A program made the position numbers and the translations under genes. Below, in pieces: positions 50,103-57,480 of a DNA stretch of 64,000 nt. The notes under the pieces are model-generated. The model worked only from the letters and a program-made list of their open reading frames with translations. It made no database searches and was not told where the DNA came from. Positions within the stretch are counted from its first letter, which is position 1; each line of letters begins with the position of its first letter. Source of the DNA: JAJNBA01 sp963842295 (GTDB taxonomy: Bacteria > Actinomycetota > UBA4738 > HRBIN12); the NCBI GenBank assembly GCA_963842295.1, contig CAWJFY010000010.1, positions 1 to 64,000 of the forward strand, written 5' to 3'.

Positions 50103-50133
50103 GGGCCGGTGGCGCCGAAGGCGCCACCGGCCC
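50103..50133 (-). terminator. Strong hairpin terminator after pilC
   Basis: A perfect 14-base-pair stem, GGGCCGGTGGCGCC with GGCGCCACCGGCCC, and a 3-base loop, 28 bases after the pilC stop codon. It separates pilB-pilT-pilC from pilA. No T-tract. The remaining 168 bases up to pilA hold no gene; the pilA promoter is probably there but I cannot place it. Confidence 0.7.
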
Positions 50134-50161
50134 ACCATCTCCGTCCGGCGATGACGGAGCT

Positions 50162-51370
50162 CTACTGGATCAGCTTGATGATGTTGAACATCGGCATGTA
50201 CAGGGCCACGACCGCGGCCCCCACGCACCCGCCGATGACCGCGATCAGGATCGGCTCGATCAACGAGGTCAGGGCGTCGACCGCCGCTTCGACCTCCTGG
50301 TCGTAGAACTGGGCGATCTTCTCGAGCATGTTGTCGACCTGCCCGGTCTCCTCACCCACCGAGATCATCTGCACGACCATCGGCGGGAAGACCGGGTACT
50401 TGGTGAGGGGCTTCGCGATCGACTCACCGTCGCGGACCGACACCTGCACCTCCGTGATCGCCCTCCCGACGATCTTGTTGTTCACCGTGTCGCTGACGAT
50501 CTCGAGGGCCTGGAGGATCGGCACCCCCGACTTCATCAGCATCGCCAGGGTGGAGGAGAACCGCGACAACGCGGTCTTGTGGAAGAGGGGCCCGAACACG
50601 GGGGCTCGAAGCTTCAGGCCGTCGACGACCTCACGGCCCTTCTCCGTCCTCTTGTATCGGCGGAAGAAGAACCGGCCGCCGATCGCTCCGCCGAGGACGA
50701 TGTACCAATAGGACTGGAACTTGTCGGACATGAACATCAGGCCCCGCGTGGGCAGCGGGAGCGTCCCACCGAGCTGGCTGAAGATCGACTCGAACTGCGG
50801 GACCACGAACAGCAGCATCGCCGACATGATGAGGATCACGAGGGCGACCACGGCGACCGGGTAGGTCATCGCCGACTTGATCTTTCCGCGGAGCCGGACC
50901 TCGCGCTCGATCATCTCGGCCAAGGCCAGCAAGGTGGAATCCAGAGAGCCGCCGGTCTCACCCGCCTTCACCATCGAGATGTAGAGGTTGTTGAACACGT
51001 GGTCGTGCTTCCCCATCGCCCCCGACAGCGACGAGCCCTGCTCGACGTCGAGACGAGCCTCGTTGAGGACGCGCGCCAGCTCCTTGTTCTCGGTCTGCTC
51101 CGCCAGGATGGCCAACGCGCGCAGGATCGGGAGGCCGGAGTTCACCATCGTGGCGAACTGACGGGAGAAGATCGCGACCTGCTTGAGCTTTACCTTCTTG
51201 CCGCCGAACTCGATCTGTCCGATGCTCCGCTTCTTGCGCTGGACGTCGAGGGGCGTGAAACCCTGCTCGCGCAGGCGGGCGAGGACGAGCGCCTCGCTGT
51301 CGGCGACGAGCGAGCCGGTCGTGACGTTCCCGGTGCGGTCACGGACCTTGTACTGGAAAGTATCTGGCAT
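50162..51370 (-). CDS. pilC: Type IV pilus platform protein PilC
   Basis: Polytopic inner-membrane protein that couples the motor ATPases to pilin insertion. 402 residues with two repeated T2SSF domains: the first FSRQFATMVNSGLPILRALA, the second RFSSTLAMLMKSGVPILQAL. Each is followed by KAGETGG- or SVGEETGQ-type motifs and membrane helices. One base separates it from pilT. Confidence 0.95.
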   Translation of the reverse strand: MPDTFQYKVRDRTGNVTTGSLVADSEALVLARLREQGFTPLDVQRKKRSIGQIEFGGKKVKLKQVAIFSRQFATMVNSGLPILRALAILAEQTENKELARVLNEARLDVEQGSSLSGAMGKHDHVFNNLYISMVKAGETGGSLDSTLLALAEMIEREVRLRGKIKSAMTYPVAVVALVILIMSAMLLFVVPQFESIFSQLGGTLPLPTRGLMFMSDKFQSYWYIVLGGAIGGRFFFRRYKRTEKGREVVDGLKLRAPVFGPLFHKTALSRFSSTLAMLMKSGVPILQALEIVSDTVNNKIVGRAITEVQVSVRDGESIAKPLTKYPVFPPMVVQMISVGEETGQVDNMLEKIAQFYDQEVEAAVDALTSLIEPILIAVIGGCVGAAVVALYMPMFNIIKLIQ

Positions 51371-51371
51371 C

Positions 51372-52550
51372 TCAGCCTCCCATCAACATCCCGCCCGACG
51401 AGCTCCCGTAGGAGCTGACGGGCGTGTCATAGCCGTCGGAGGCGCCACTCGAGAGCGAGCCACCCATGAGCCGCTGGAGCTCCTCGGGATCGTGGCACCT
51501 CTCGAAGGCGACCTGCTGCGAGATGCGGCCGGCCTTGATGTGCTGGGCGAGAGCCATGTCCATGGTCTGCATCCCGTAGCGGCCGCCTGCCTGCATCGAT
51601 GAATAGATCTGGTGGGTCTTGCCCTCGCGGATCAGGTTGCGGACCGCGGGGGTGCAGATGAGCACCTCGACGGCGGCGACGCGTCCCTGCCCGTCGGTCG
51701 TGGGGATGAGCTGCTGCGTGACCACTCCCTGGAGCGTGGTCGACAGCTGCACCCTGACCTGCTGCTGCTGGTGGGGTGGGAACACGTCGATGATGCGGTC
51801 GATCGTCTGGGGCGCGTCCTGTGTATGGAGCGTCGCGAAGACGAGGTGACCGGTTTCGGCGGCCGTGATCGCGGTTCCGATCGTCTCGAGGTCGCGCATC
51901 TCGCCGACCAGGATCACGTCGGGGTCTTGGCGCAGCACGTGCTTCAGTGCCTGCGCGAAGCCGTGCGTGTCCGCGCCGACCTCTCGCTGGTTGACCACGC
52001 AGGTCTTGTGGCGATGCAAGAACTCGATCGGGTCCTCGACCGTCATGATGTGGCCGGCTCGCTCTCGGTTCACGATGTCGACCATCGCGGCGAGCGTCGT
52101 CGACTTGCCCGAGCCCGTCGGGCCGGTGACGACCACGAAGCCGCGCTGGAATCGCGCGAGGTCCATGACGACGGACGGGAGCCCGAGGTCATCCACATTC
52201 TTGATCTCGAACGGGATCACACGGAAGACGGCGCCCACGGCGTCGCGCTGCTGGAACACGTTCACGCGGAAGCGGGACCGTCCCGGGAGCGAATACGACA
52301 TATCCAGCTCGAGCTCCTGCTCGAATCGCTCCCGCAGCTTCTGCGGCAAGATCGCGTAGACCATGCCTTGCAACGCTCGCGGCGTGAGCGACGGGTAGTC
52401 GCCCGCCGGCTCGAGCTCACCGTGGACCCGCACCATCGGCGGGGAGCCCGCCGTGAGGTGCAGGTCGGAGCCTCCCTTCTCGAGGAGGGCGCCGAGCAGC
52501 TCGGGAACGGGGATCTGGACGTCTTCTTCCTGCTGGATCACTGAGCTCAT
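51372..52550 (-). CDS. pilT: Pilus retraction ATPase PilT
   Basis: Hexameric AAA-type motor that depolymerises the pilus. 392 residues: an N-terminal PAS-like domain (KGGSDLHLTAGSPPMVRVHG), Walker A VTGPTGSGKSTTLAAMVDIV, the Asp box and Walker B region (VILVGEMRDLETI), His box (HLVFATLHTQDAPQTIDRII), and the AIRNLIRE-like motif written AVRNLIREGKTHQI. The Gly-Ser rich tail is longer than usual. It sits between pilB and pilC, one base from each. Confidence 0.95.
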   Translation of the reverse strand: MSSVIQQEEDVQIPVPELLGALLEKGGSDLHLTAGSPPMVRVHGELEPAGDYPSLTPRALQGMVYAILPQKLRERFEQELELDMSYSLPGRSRFRVNVFQQRDAVGAVFRVIPFEIKNVDDLGLPSVVMDLARFQRGFVVVTGPTGSGKSTTLAAMVDIVNRERAGHIMTVEDPIEFLHRHKTCVVNQREVGADTHGFAQALKHVLRQDPDVILVGEMRDLETIGTAITAAETGHLVFATLHTQDAPQTIDRIIDVFPPHQQQQVRVQLSTTLQGVVTQQLIPTTDGQGRVAAVEVLICTPAVRNLIREGKTHQIYSSMQAGGRYGMQTMDMALAQHIKAGRISQQVAFERCHDPEELQRLMGGSLSSGASDGYDTPVSSYGSSSGGMLMGG

Positions 52551-52551
52551 C

Positions 52552-54258
52552 TCACTTCACCACCCTCGCGACTTCCTCGATCGACGTGACACCTGCTCGA
52601 ACCTTCGCTAGACCGTCCTCACGCAGCGTCTGCATCCCCTGCTGGATGGCCACATCCCTGATGGCATCGGCAGATGCACGCTCCACCGTGAGCCTTTCGA
52701 GCTCTTCGCTTCGGAGCATCACCTCATAGAGCCCGATCCTGCCCCGATAGCCTGTGCCCGCGCACGCCTTGCAGTCGTTCTTGGCGATCCGGAGGTCGGG
52801 AGCTCGGAACACGCCCTCGATCTCCGCCCACATGTGCTCCGGGAATCCGGCTTGCGCCAGCTCCGCCTCCTCCGGGCGATATGGCTGCTTGCATTTCTCG
52901 CAGAGGATGCGGGCGAGACGCTGGGCCACCACCGCGTCGATCGCGGAGGCGACGAGGAACGTCTCGACGTCCATCTCGACGAGACGGCTGATCGCCGAGG
53001 GGGCGTCGTTGGTGTGGAGCGACGACAGCACGAGGTGACCGGTCAGCGCCGCCTCGATCGCGATGGTTGCCGTCTCCTTGTCGCGGATCTCACCGATCAG
53101 CACGATGTCGGGGTCGGCGCGGAGTATCGATCGCAGAGCCGAAGCGAACGTGAGGCCCGCCTTCGGATTCACCTGGATCTGGTTCACGCCGGCCAATCGA
53201 TACTCGACCGGGTCCTCGACCGTGATGATGTTCTTGGATTCCTCGTTCAGGATGTTCAGGGTCGAGTACATCGTGGTCGACTTGCCCGAGCCGGTCGGGC
53301 CGGTCACGAGGATCGCCCCGTAGGGCTTGCGGAAGGCGGTCTCGAACCTGTTGTAGGAGTCCTCCATGAAGCCCAACTGCTCGAGCGCCAGCAGCGCGTT
53401 GCTCTTGTCGAGCACTCGGATCACGACCTTCTCGCCGTGGACGGTCGGCAGGGTGGCGACACGGAGGTCGAGCTGCCTCGTGCCCACCTTCATCGAGATG
53501 CGTCCGTCCTGCGGGATCCGCTTCTCGGCGATGTTGAGGTCCGCCATGACTTTGAGCCGTGAGATGAGCCCACCCTGGAGGTTCTTGGGCTGCGGGCGCA
53601 TCGGCTCATGGAGCACGCCGTCGACCCGGAATCGGATCCTCACGTCGCGCTCTCCCGGCTCGATGTGCACGTCGGAGGCGCGTTCGGCGACGGCCTGCGA
53701 CATGATCGCGTTCACCAGCTTGACGATCGGCGCGTCTTCGAGAGCTGCTTCGAGGCCGACCTCTTCCCCCTCGCTCCCCTCGGCCGCCTCCGCCGCGAGC
53801 TGTTCGACGTGGGAGTCCAGGCCCGCGTACTTCGCGATCGCCTGTTCGACGTCCGCAGACGTGGCGACCACCGGCTGCACATCTCGGCCCGTGATCGTCC
53901 GGATGTCGTCCAGCGCATAGACGTTCGCGGGATCGGACATCGCGACCAGCAGCTTCCCGTCGCGGTCACCGATGGGCAGCGCCCGGTACCGGCGCGCCAG
54001 GGCCTCCGGGAGCAACGCGGTCGAGGTGGGATCGATCTGCACCTCGGTGAGGTCGACGAACTCGAGGCCGACCTGCTCCGCGAGCGCGCGGACGAGATCG
54101 GCCTCCCTGATCATTCCGAGGTCGATCAATACGCGGCCGAGAGCCTTGGGGGTCTTCTGGTGCTCCTCGAGGGCGGTCTCGAGCTGCTCGGGCGTGATGA
54201 GGCCGAGCTCGATCAAGATCTGCCCGAGTTGCTTCGACTTCCGTTTCACGGTCGTCAT
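52552..54258 (-). CDS. pilB: Pilus extension ATPase PilB
   Basis: Motor for pilus assembly, 568 residues. The N-terminus has two MshEN-type motifs in tandem (LGQILIELGLITPEQLETAL and LGRVLIDLGMIREADLVRAL), a fold that binds cyclic di-GMP in several such ATPases. The Arg that opens each motif in known binders is Gln or Ala here. Walker A is VTGPTGSGKSTTMYSTLNIL, Walker B VLIGEIRDKETA, and two CxxC pairs form the zinc site (CEKCKQPYRPEE, CKACAGTGYRGR). 54 bases separate it from the upstream gene. Confidence 0.95.
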   Translation of the reverse strand: MTTVKRKSKQLGQILIELGLITPEQLETALEEHQKTPKALGRVLIDLGMIREADLVRALAEQVGLEFVDLTEVQIDPTSTALLPEALARRYRALPIGDRDGKLLVAMSDPANVYALDDIRTITGRDVQPVVATSADVEQAIAKYAGLDSHVEQLAAEAAEGSEGEEVGLEAALEDAPIVKLVNAIMSQAVAERASDVHIEPGERDVRIRFRVDGVLHEPMRPQPKNLQGGLISRLKVMADLNIAEKRIPQDGRISMKVGTRQLDLRVATLPTVHGEKVVIRVLDKSNALLALEQLGFMEDSYNRFETAFRKPYGAILVTGPTGSGKSTTMYSTLNILNEESKNIITVEDPVEYRLAGVNQIQVNPKAGLTFASALRSILRADPDIVLIGEIRDKETATIAIEAALTGHLVLSSLHTNDAPSAISRLVEMDVETFLVASAIDAVVAQRLARILCEKCKQPYRPEEAELAQAGFPEHMWAEIEGVFRAPDLRIAKNDCKACAGTGYRGRIGLYEVMLRSEELERLTVERASADAIRDVAIQQGMQTLREDGLAKVRAGVTSIEEVARVVK

Positions 54259-54312
54259 CGCCGGTCCATTCGTTCTAGGTCTGCCGCCCGCGGATCTCGC
54301 AAATGGAGCTAC

Positions 54313-55011
54313 CTAGCTTGCTTCGTCATCCTCCTTGGGGACCTGAAGCAGCCCTGCGAACTCTTTGGCGAGGAGGATCCGGTCGACTTCCGGCTCGTCT
54401 TCCCTCCCGTGGGCGCGGCTCGGCGTCTCGTCCTCCGGACCGGGTTGAGGGGACACCTCACCGTCGGCCGCACGTGCACCGAGATCGGCTCCATCCTCTG
54501 GGAGATCCGCTTCTGCCCCGGCTTCGTCCGAGGTCGCGACCTCCGCGGATGCCGGCAGCGTGGGCTCCGTCGGATCGGGAGTTCCCGCACGCTCTTGCTT
54601 GTGCAGGCTGGTCCGAGGCTTGCCGGAGGGTGCGAAGGGCAACTCGGGCAACCGCATGGTCTCCCGATCGTGCGCACGATCCTGCTCGCCGATCATCAGG
54701 GCTTGCTCGAGGAGGTCCACGAGCACGCCTGGTCGCACACCCGCCTCGGCGACGGCGAACGCCGAGTAGCCGCCTCTGCGGACGAAGGCCCAGATCTGAT
54801 CCGGGAATTCGACGTAGGAGCGCTCCGGGTCCCCGACGGCGGCGAACCGCACCCACGAAGCTCTGAGATGCGACTCCGCGTCGCCCTCGGGGTGGGCGCC
54901 GAGGACCATGCCATCCCGAGACAGCATCAAACAGCCGCGGACCCCCGAGAAACTCGTCGAGACCCGCTGTGCGAGAGCCGAGTAGTCGTTCATCCCTTTG
55001 GGGAGGGGCAT
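54313..55011 (-). CDS. Uncharacterised protein, possible Roadblock/LC7-like domain
   Basis: 232 residues, no confident family. Residues 1-110 (NDYSALAQRVSTSFSGVRGC, LMLSRDGMVLGAHPEGDAES, a later VLVDLLEQALMIGE) have the alternating helix-strand pattern of a Roadblock/LC7 domain, the fold of MglB-like GTPase partners. The remaining half is acidic, Pro-rich and probably disordered, ending AKEFAGLLQVPKEDDEAS. It is the first gene of the pilB-pilT-pilC run, which suggests a role in pilus control. No MglA-like GTPase is in the window. A second ATG six codons in is also possible as start. Confidence 0.6.
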   Translation of the reverse strand: MPLPKGMNDYSALAQRVSTSFSGVRGCLMLSRDGMVLGAHPEGDAESHLRASWVRFAAVGDPERSYVEFPDQIWAFVRRGGYSAFAVAEAGVRPGVLVDLLEQALMIGEQDRAHDRETMRLPELPFAPSGKPRTSLHKQERAGTPDPTEPTLPASAEVATSDEAGAEADLPEDGADLGARAADGEVSPQPGPEDETPSRAHGREDEPEVDRILLAKEFAGLLQVPKEDDEAS

Positions 55012-55023
55012 CGACCGTGCTGG

Positions 55024-55052
55024 GCTGACGCTTGAGTCGAGGGACCGTCAGC
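55024..55052 (-). promoter_or_regulatory. Hairpin between aroE and the pilus operon
   Basis: GCTGACG and CGTCAGC form a 7-base-pair stem with a 15-base loop that includes the aroE stop codon. It could weaken read-through from aroE into the pilus genes; evidence is structural only. Confidence 0.35.
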
Positions 55053-55911
55053 GCTCGGCCAGAGCGGCGAGTGCCGCCGCCGACATCACCTCGAGGGGCG
55101 CTGGCGTCCCCGTCCACAGCTCGAAGGACAGGGCCGCTTGCTCGAGCAGGTGCCCGAGCCCTCCGAACACGGTGGCCCCGGCCTCACGCGCCCGCTGTTG
55201 AAGATCCGTCGAAGGCGGGTCGTAGAGGAGATCGATCACGAGGACGTCCGGGCCGAGGCGCGGATGACTGGGATGGGCCCGTTCCCCCTCCGGTCCACCC
55301 ACCGGAGTCGCATTCACGACCAGGTCGGCGGCCAGCCCTCCGGTGTCGCTCGGTCGCACGACCGCCACGGGGACATCGAGCGCCTCGATCATCGACACGA
55401 GCGGCGCCGCCCGGGCCTCGTCGCGCGCCGCCACCGTGAGCCGGGCCAACCCCGCTCGGGCGAGGGCGAGGGAGCAAGCCCGGGCGGCGCCGCCCGCCCC
55501 GTACACGATCGCCGTTCTGCCGTCGGGATCGAATCCCGCGTCCCTCCGGAGGAACCGGTCGAAGCCAGGGGCGTCGGTGTTGTGTCCCTCCAGCTCATCG
55601 CCACGGACGGCGATCGTGTTCACGGCTCGGAGGATCCGAGCATCCTCCGACGCCCGCTCGATCAGCTCCGAGGCCTCGGTCTTGTGCGGCATCGTGACGT
55701 TGACCCCACGGAACCCTAGTGGCGCGAGACCCGCGAGCGCCTCTCGCAGGTCCTGAGGCGGAACCGGCAGGGATACGTAGACCCAGTCGAGGCCCACCTC
55801 TGCGAAGGCGGCGTTATGGATGGCCGGTGAGAGGCTGTGCGCGACCGGCCATCCGATGATCCCGGCGACGTGCGTGCCGCCGCCGACCCGCACCTCAGCC
55901 CAGGCACTCAT
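55048..55911 (-). CDS. aroE: Shikimate dehydrogenase
   Basis: NADP-dependent reduction of 3-dehydroshikimate. The 287-residue product has WPVAHSLSPAIHNAAFAEVG (shikimate binding), VNVTMPHKTEA with the catalytic Lys, GHNTDAPGF, and the cofactor loop YGAGGAARACSLALARAG. It overlaps mltG by 17 bases. The other aro genes of this block are 14 kb away, on the far side of the pilus locus. Confidence 0.95.
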   Translation of the reverse strand: MSAWAEVRVGGGTHVAGIIGWPVAHSLSPAIHNAAFAEVGLDWVYVSLPVPPQDLREALAGLAPLGFRGVNVTMPHKTEASELIERASEDARILRAVNTIAVRGDELEGHNTDAPGFDRFLRRDAGFDPDGRTAIVYGAGGAARACSLALARAGLARLTVAARDEARAAPLVSMIEALDVPVAVVRPSDTGGLAADLVVNATPVGGPEGERAHPSHPRLGPDVLVIDLLYDPPSTDLQQRAREAGATVFGGLGHLLEQAALSFELWTGTPAPLEVMSAAALAALAER

Positions 55912-56962
55912 GGACGTTCCGGACGTGCTCCGCGTTCGTCAGTGCGAACCGATGGTGCCCGTCGGCACCGCAGAGGACGTAGTAGAGGAACCTCGTGTCC
56001 GCCGGATCGAGGGCCGCGCGGAGCGACTCCTCCCCAGGGCTCGCGATCGGCGTCGGCGGCAGTCCCGGGTTGATACGGGTGTTGTAGGGGCTGTCGAATT
56101 CCAGGTCCGACGTGGAGAGCTCTCCGTCGGGCGTGGGATCGTCGTAGAGGAGCGTCGCGTCGATCCCGAGCGCCATGTCTCGTTCGATCCGGTTGTAGAT
56201 CACGCCCGCGATCAGCCTCCGGTCACGGTCGACCCCGGCCTCTTCTTCGATCATCGAGGCGATGATCACGAGCTCGTACGGGCTCACCCCCAGTTCCTTC
56301 GCGCGGTCGAACGGCAGGTCGGCGGCCTCCGTCTCGAACTGCTCGAGCAGCCGCTCGGCCACGAGGCGAACCGACACATCCGCCTTCACGAACTCGTAGG
56401 TCTTCGGGAACAAGAACCCCTCGGGACTCGGCGCCCCCGCGGGAAGGTACGGGGGCAGCACGTACCGGCCGCTCTGCACCTCATCCAGGAAACGCTTGGC
56501 GGGGATCTTGAGATCCTGGTGGACCTTCTCGGCGATCTGGGTGAGGCGGAGACCTTCGGGGATCACCAGTTCCACGATGGGGATCTCCGGGGGCGGTGTC
56601 GTGAGCACCTCGACCGCCTCGTCCAGGGTCATGCCCGTTGTCAGCTCGTACTCCCCGGCGCGCAGGATCTCGTCTCCCTTGCCCGTGCCTCTCAGGAGAA
56701 GGTTCCCCACGATCCCCCCGCATCGGATGACCCCTTCGGCATGGAGGTCCTCGATCGCCTTGGTCCATGACGACCCGTCCTCAACGATGAACGTCAGCGA
56801 CCGCTCCGGCCCAGCAGGAGCCTCCTTGCAGGTCTGGTAGTACCGGATCGCCCACCAGACCCCTCCTAGGACGCCGAGGAACAGGACGAGCGCGACAACG
56901 AGGGACAGCCGGCGAGGGGGCCTGCCGCGCTCGGCCCGCCTGAGGCTCGGGTCCGCCGACAT
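55895..56962 (-). CDS. mltG: Endolytic murein transglycosylase MltG (YceG-like)
   Basis: Membrane-anchored lytic transglycosylase that ends glycan strands. 355 residues from ATG 56962: a basic start, a membrane helix (LSLVVALVLFLGVLGGVWWA), a LysM-like region and the YceG catalytic domain with IIASMIEEEAG (catalytic Glu), GVIYNRIERDMALGIDATLL and LPPTPIASPG. In the last motif, Ser replaces the Asn found in most members (NPG). A longer frame to 57013 overlaps ruvX and is less likely. Confidence 0.93.
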   Translation of the reverse strand: MSADPSLRRAERGRPPRRLSLVVALVLFLGVLGGVWWAIRYYQTCKEAPAGPERSLTFIVEDGSSWTKAIEDLHAEGVIRCGGIVGNLLLRGTGKGDEILRAGEYELTTGMTLDEAVEVLTTPPPEIPIVELVIPEGLRLTQIAEKVHQDLKIPAKRFLDEVQSGRYVLPPYLPAGAPSPEGFLFPKTYEFVKADVSVRLVAERLLEQFETEAADLPFDRAKELGVSPYELVIIASMIEEEAGVDRDRRLIAGVIYNRIERDMALGIDATLLYDDPTPDGELSTSDLEFDSPYNTRINPGLPPTPIASPGEESLRAALDPADTRFLYYVLCGADGHHRFALTNAEHVRNVHECLG

Positions 56963-56990
56963 GACCGCGAGGATACTGGGCGTCCCGCGT

Positions 56991-57479
56991 TCAGCCGTTG
57001 CTCGGCCGGCCATCGAGCCACGCTTGGAGGATCACCGCCGCGGCGGAGGCGTCGACGGCGCGGCGGCGCTCGCGGCCGTGGATGCCCGCGGCCGCGAGCG
57101 CCCGCTCGGCCTCGACGGTGGACAGCCGCTCGTCGTGGAGCTCGATCGGGACCTCGACGGCGCTCCGAAGCGCGTCTGCGAACGACTCCGCGTGGGCCGT
57201 GCGATCGCCGCGCTCTCCGCTCATCGAAAGGGGAAGGCCGATCACGATGAGCGTCACGCCGCGCTCCCGGACCAGGGCGGCCACGGCGATCAGCTCGCCC
57301 GGTGGCTGGCCGACGTGGACGGTGCCGATGGGCACCGCGATCCGGCGGTCCGGATCCGAGACCGCCACGCCGATCCGGGCGTCTCCGAGATCGAGGCCGA
57401 GCACCGGGCCGAGGACAGGCTCCAGGACCGTCTCGCGATCCGGTGCGGAGCCGGGGTCCGGATGATCCGACACGGACAC
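56991..57479 (-). CDS. ruvX: Putative Holliday junction resolvase RuvX (YqgF)
   Basis: RNase H-fold nuclease, also linked to pre-16S rRNA processing. The 162-residue product has GLDLGDARIGVAVSDP with the first catalytic Asp, VIGLPLSMSGERG, and the late acidic DASAAAVILQAWLD. I take GTG 57479, right after the alaS stop; TTG 57494 is possible. The alaS-ruvX-mltG-aroE order is the actinobacterial standard. Confidence 0.92.
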   Translation of the reverse strand: MSVSDHPDPGSAPDRETVLEPVLGPVLGLDLGDARIGVAVSDPDRRIAVPIGTVHVGQPPGELIAVAALVRERGVTLIVIGLPLSMSGERGDRTAHAESFADALRSAVEVPIELHDERLSTVEAERALAAAGIHGRERRRAVDASAAAVILQAWLDGRPSNG

Positions 57480-57480
57480 G

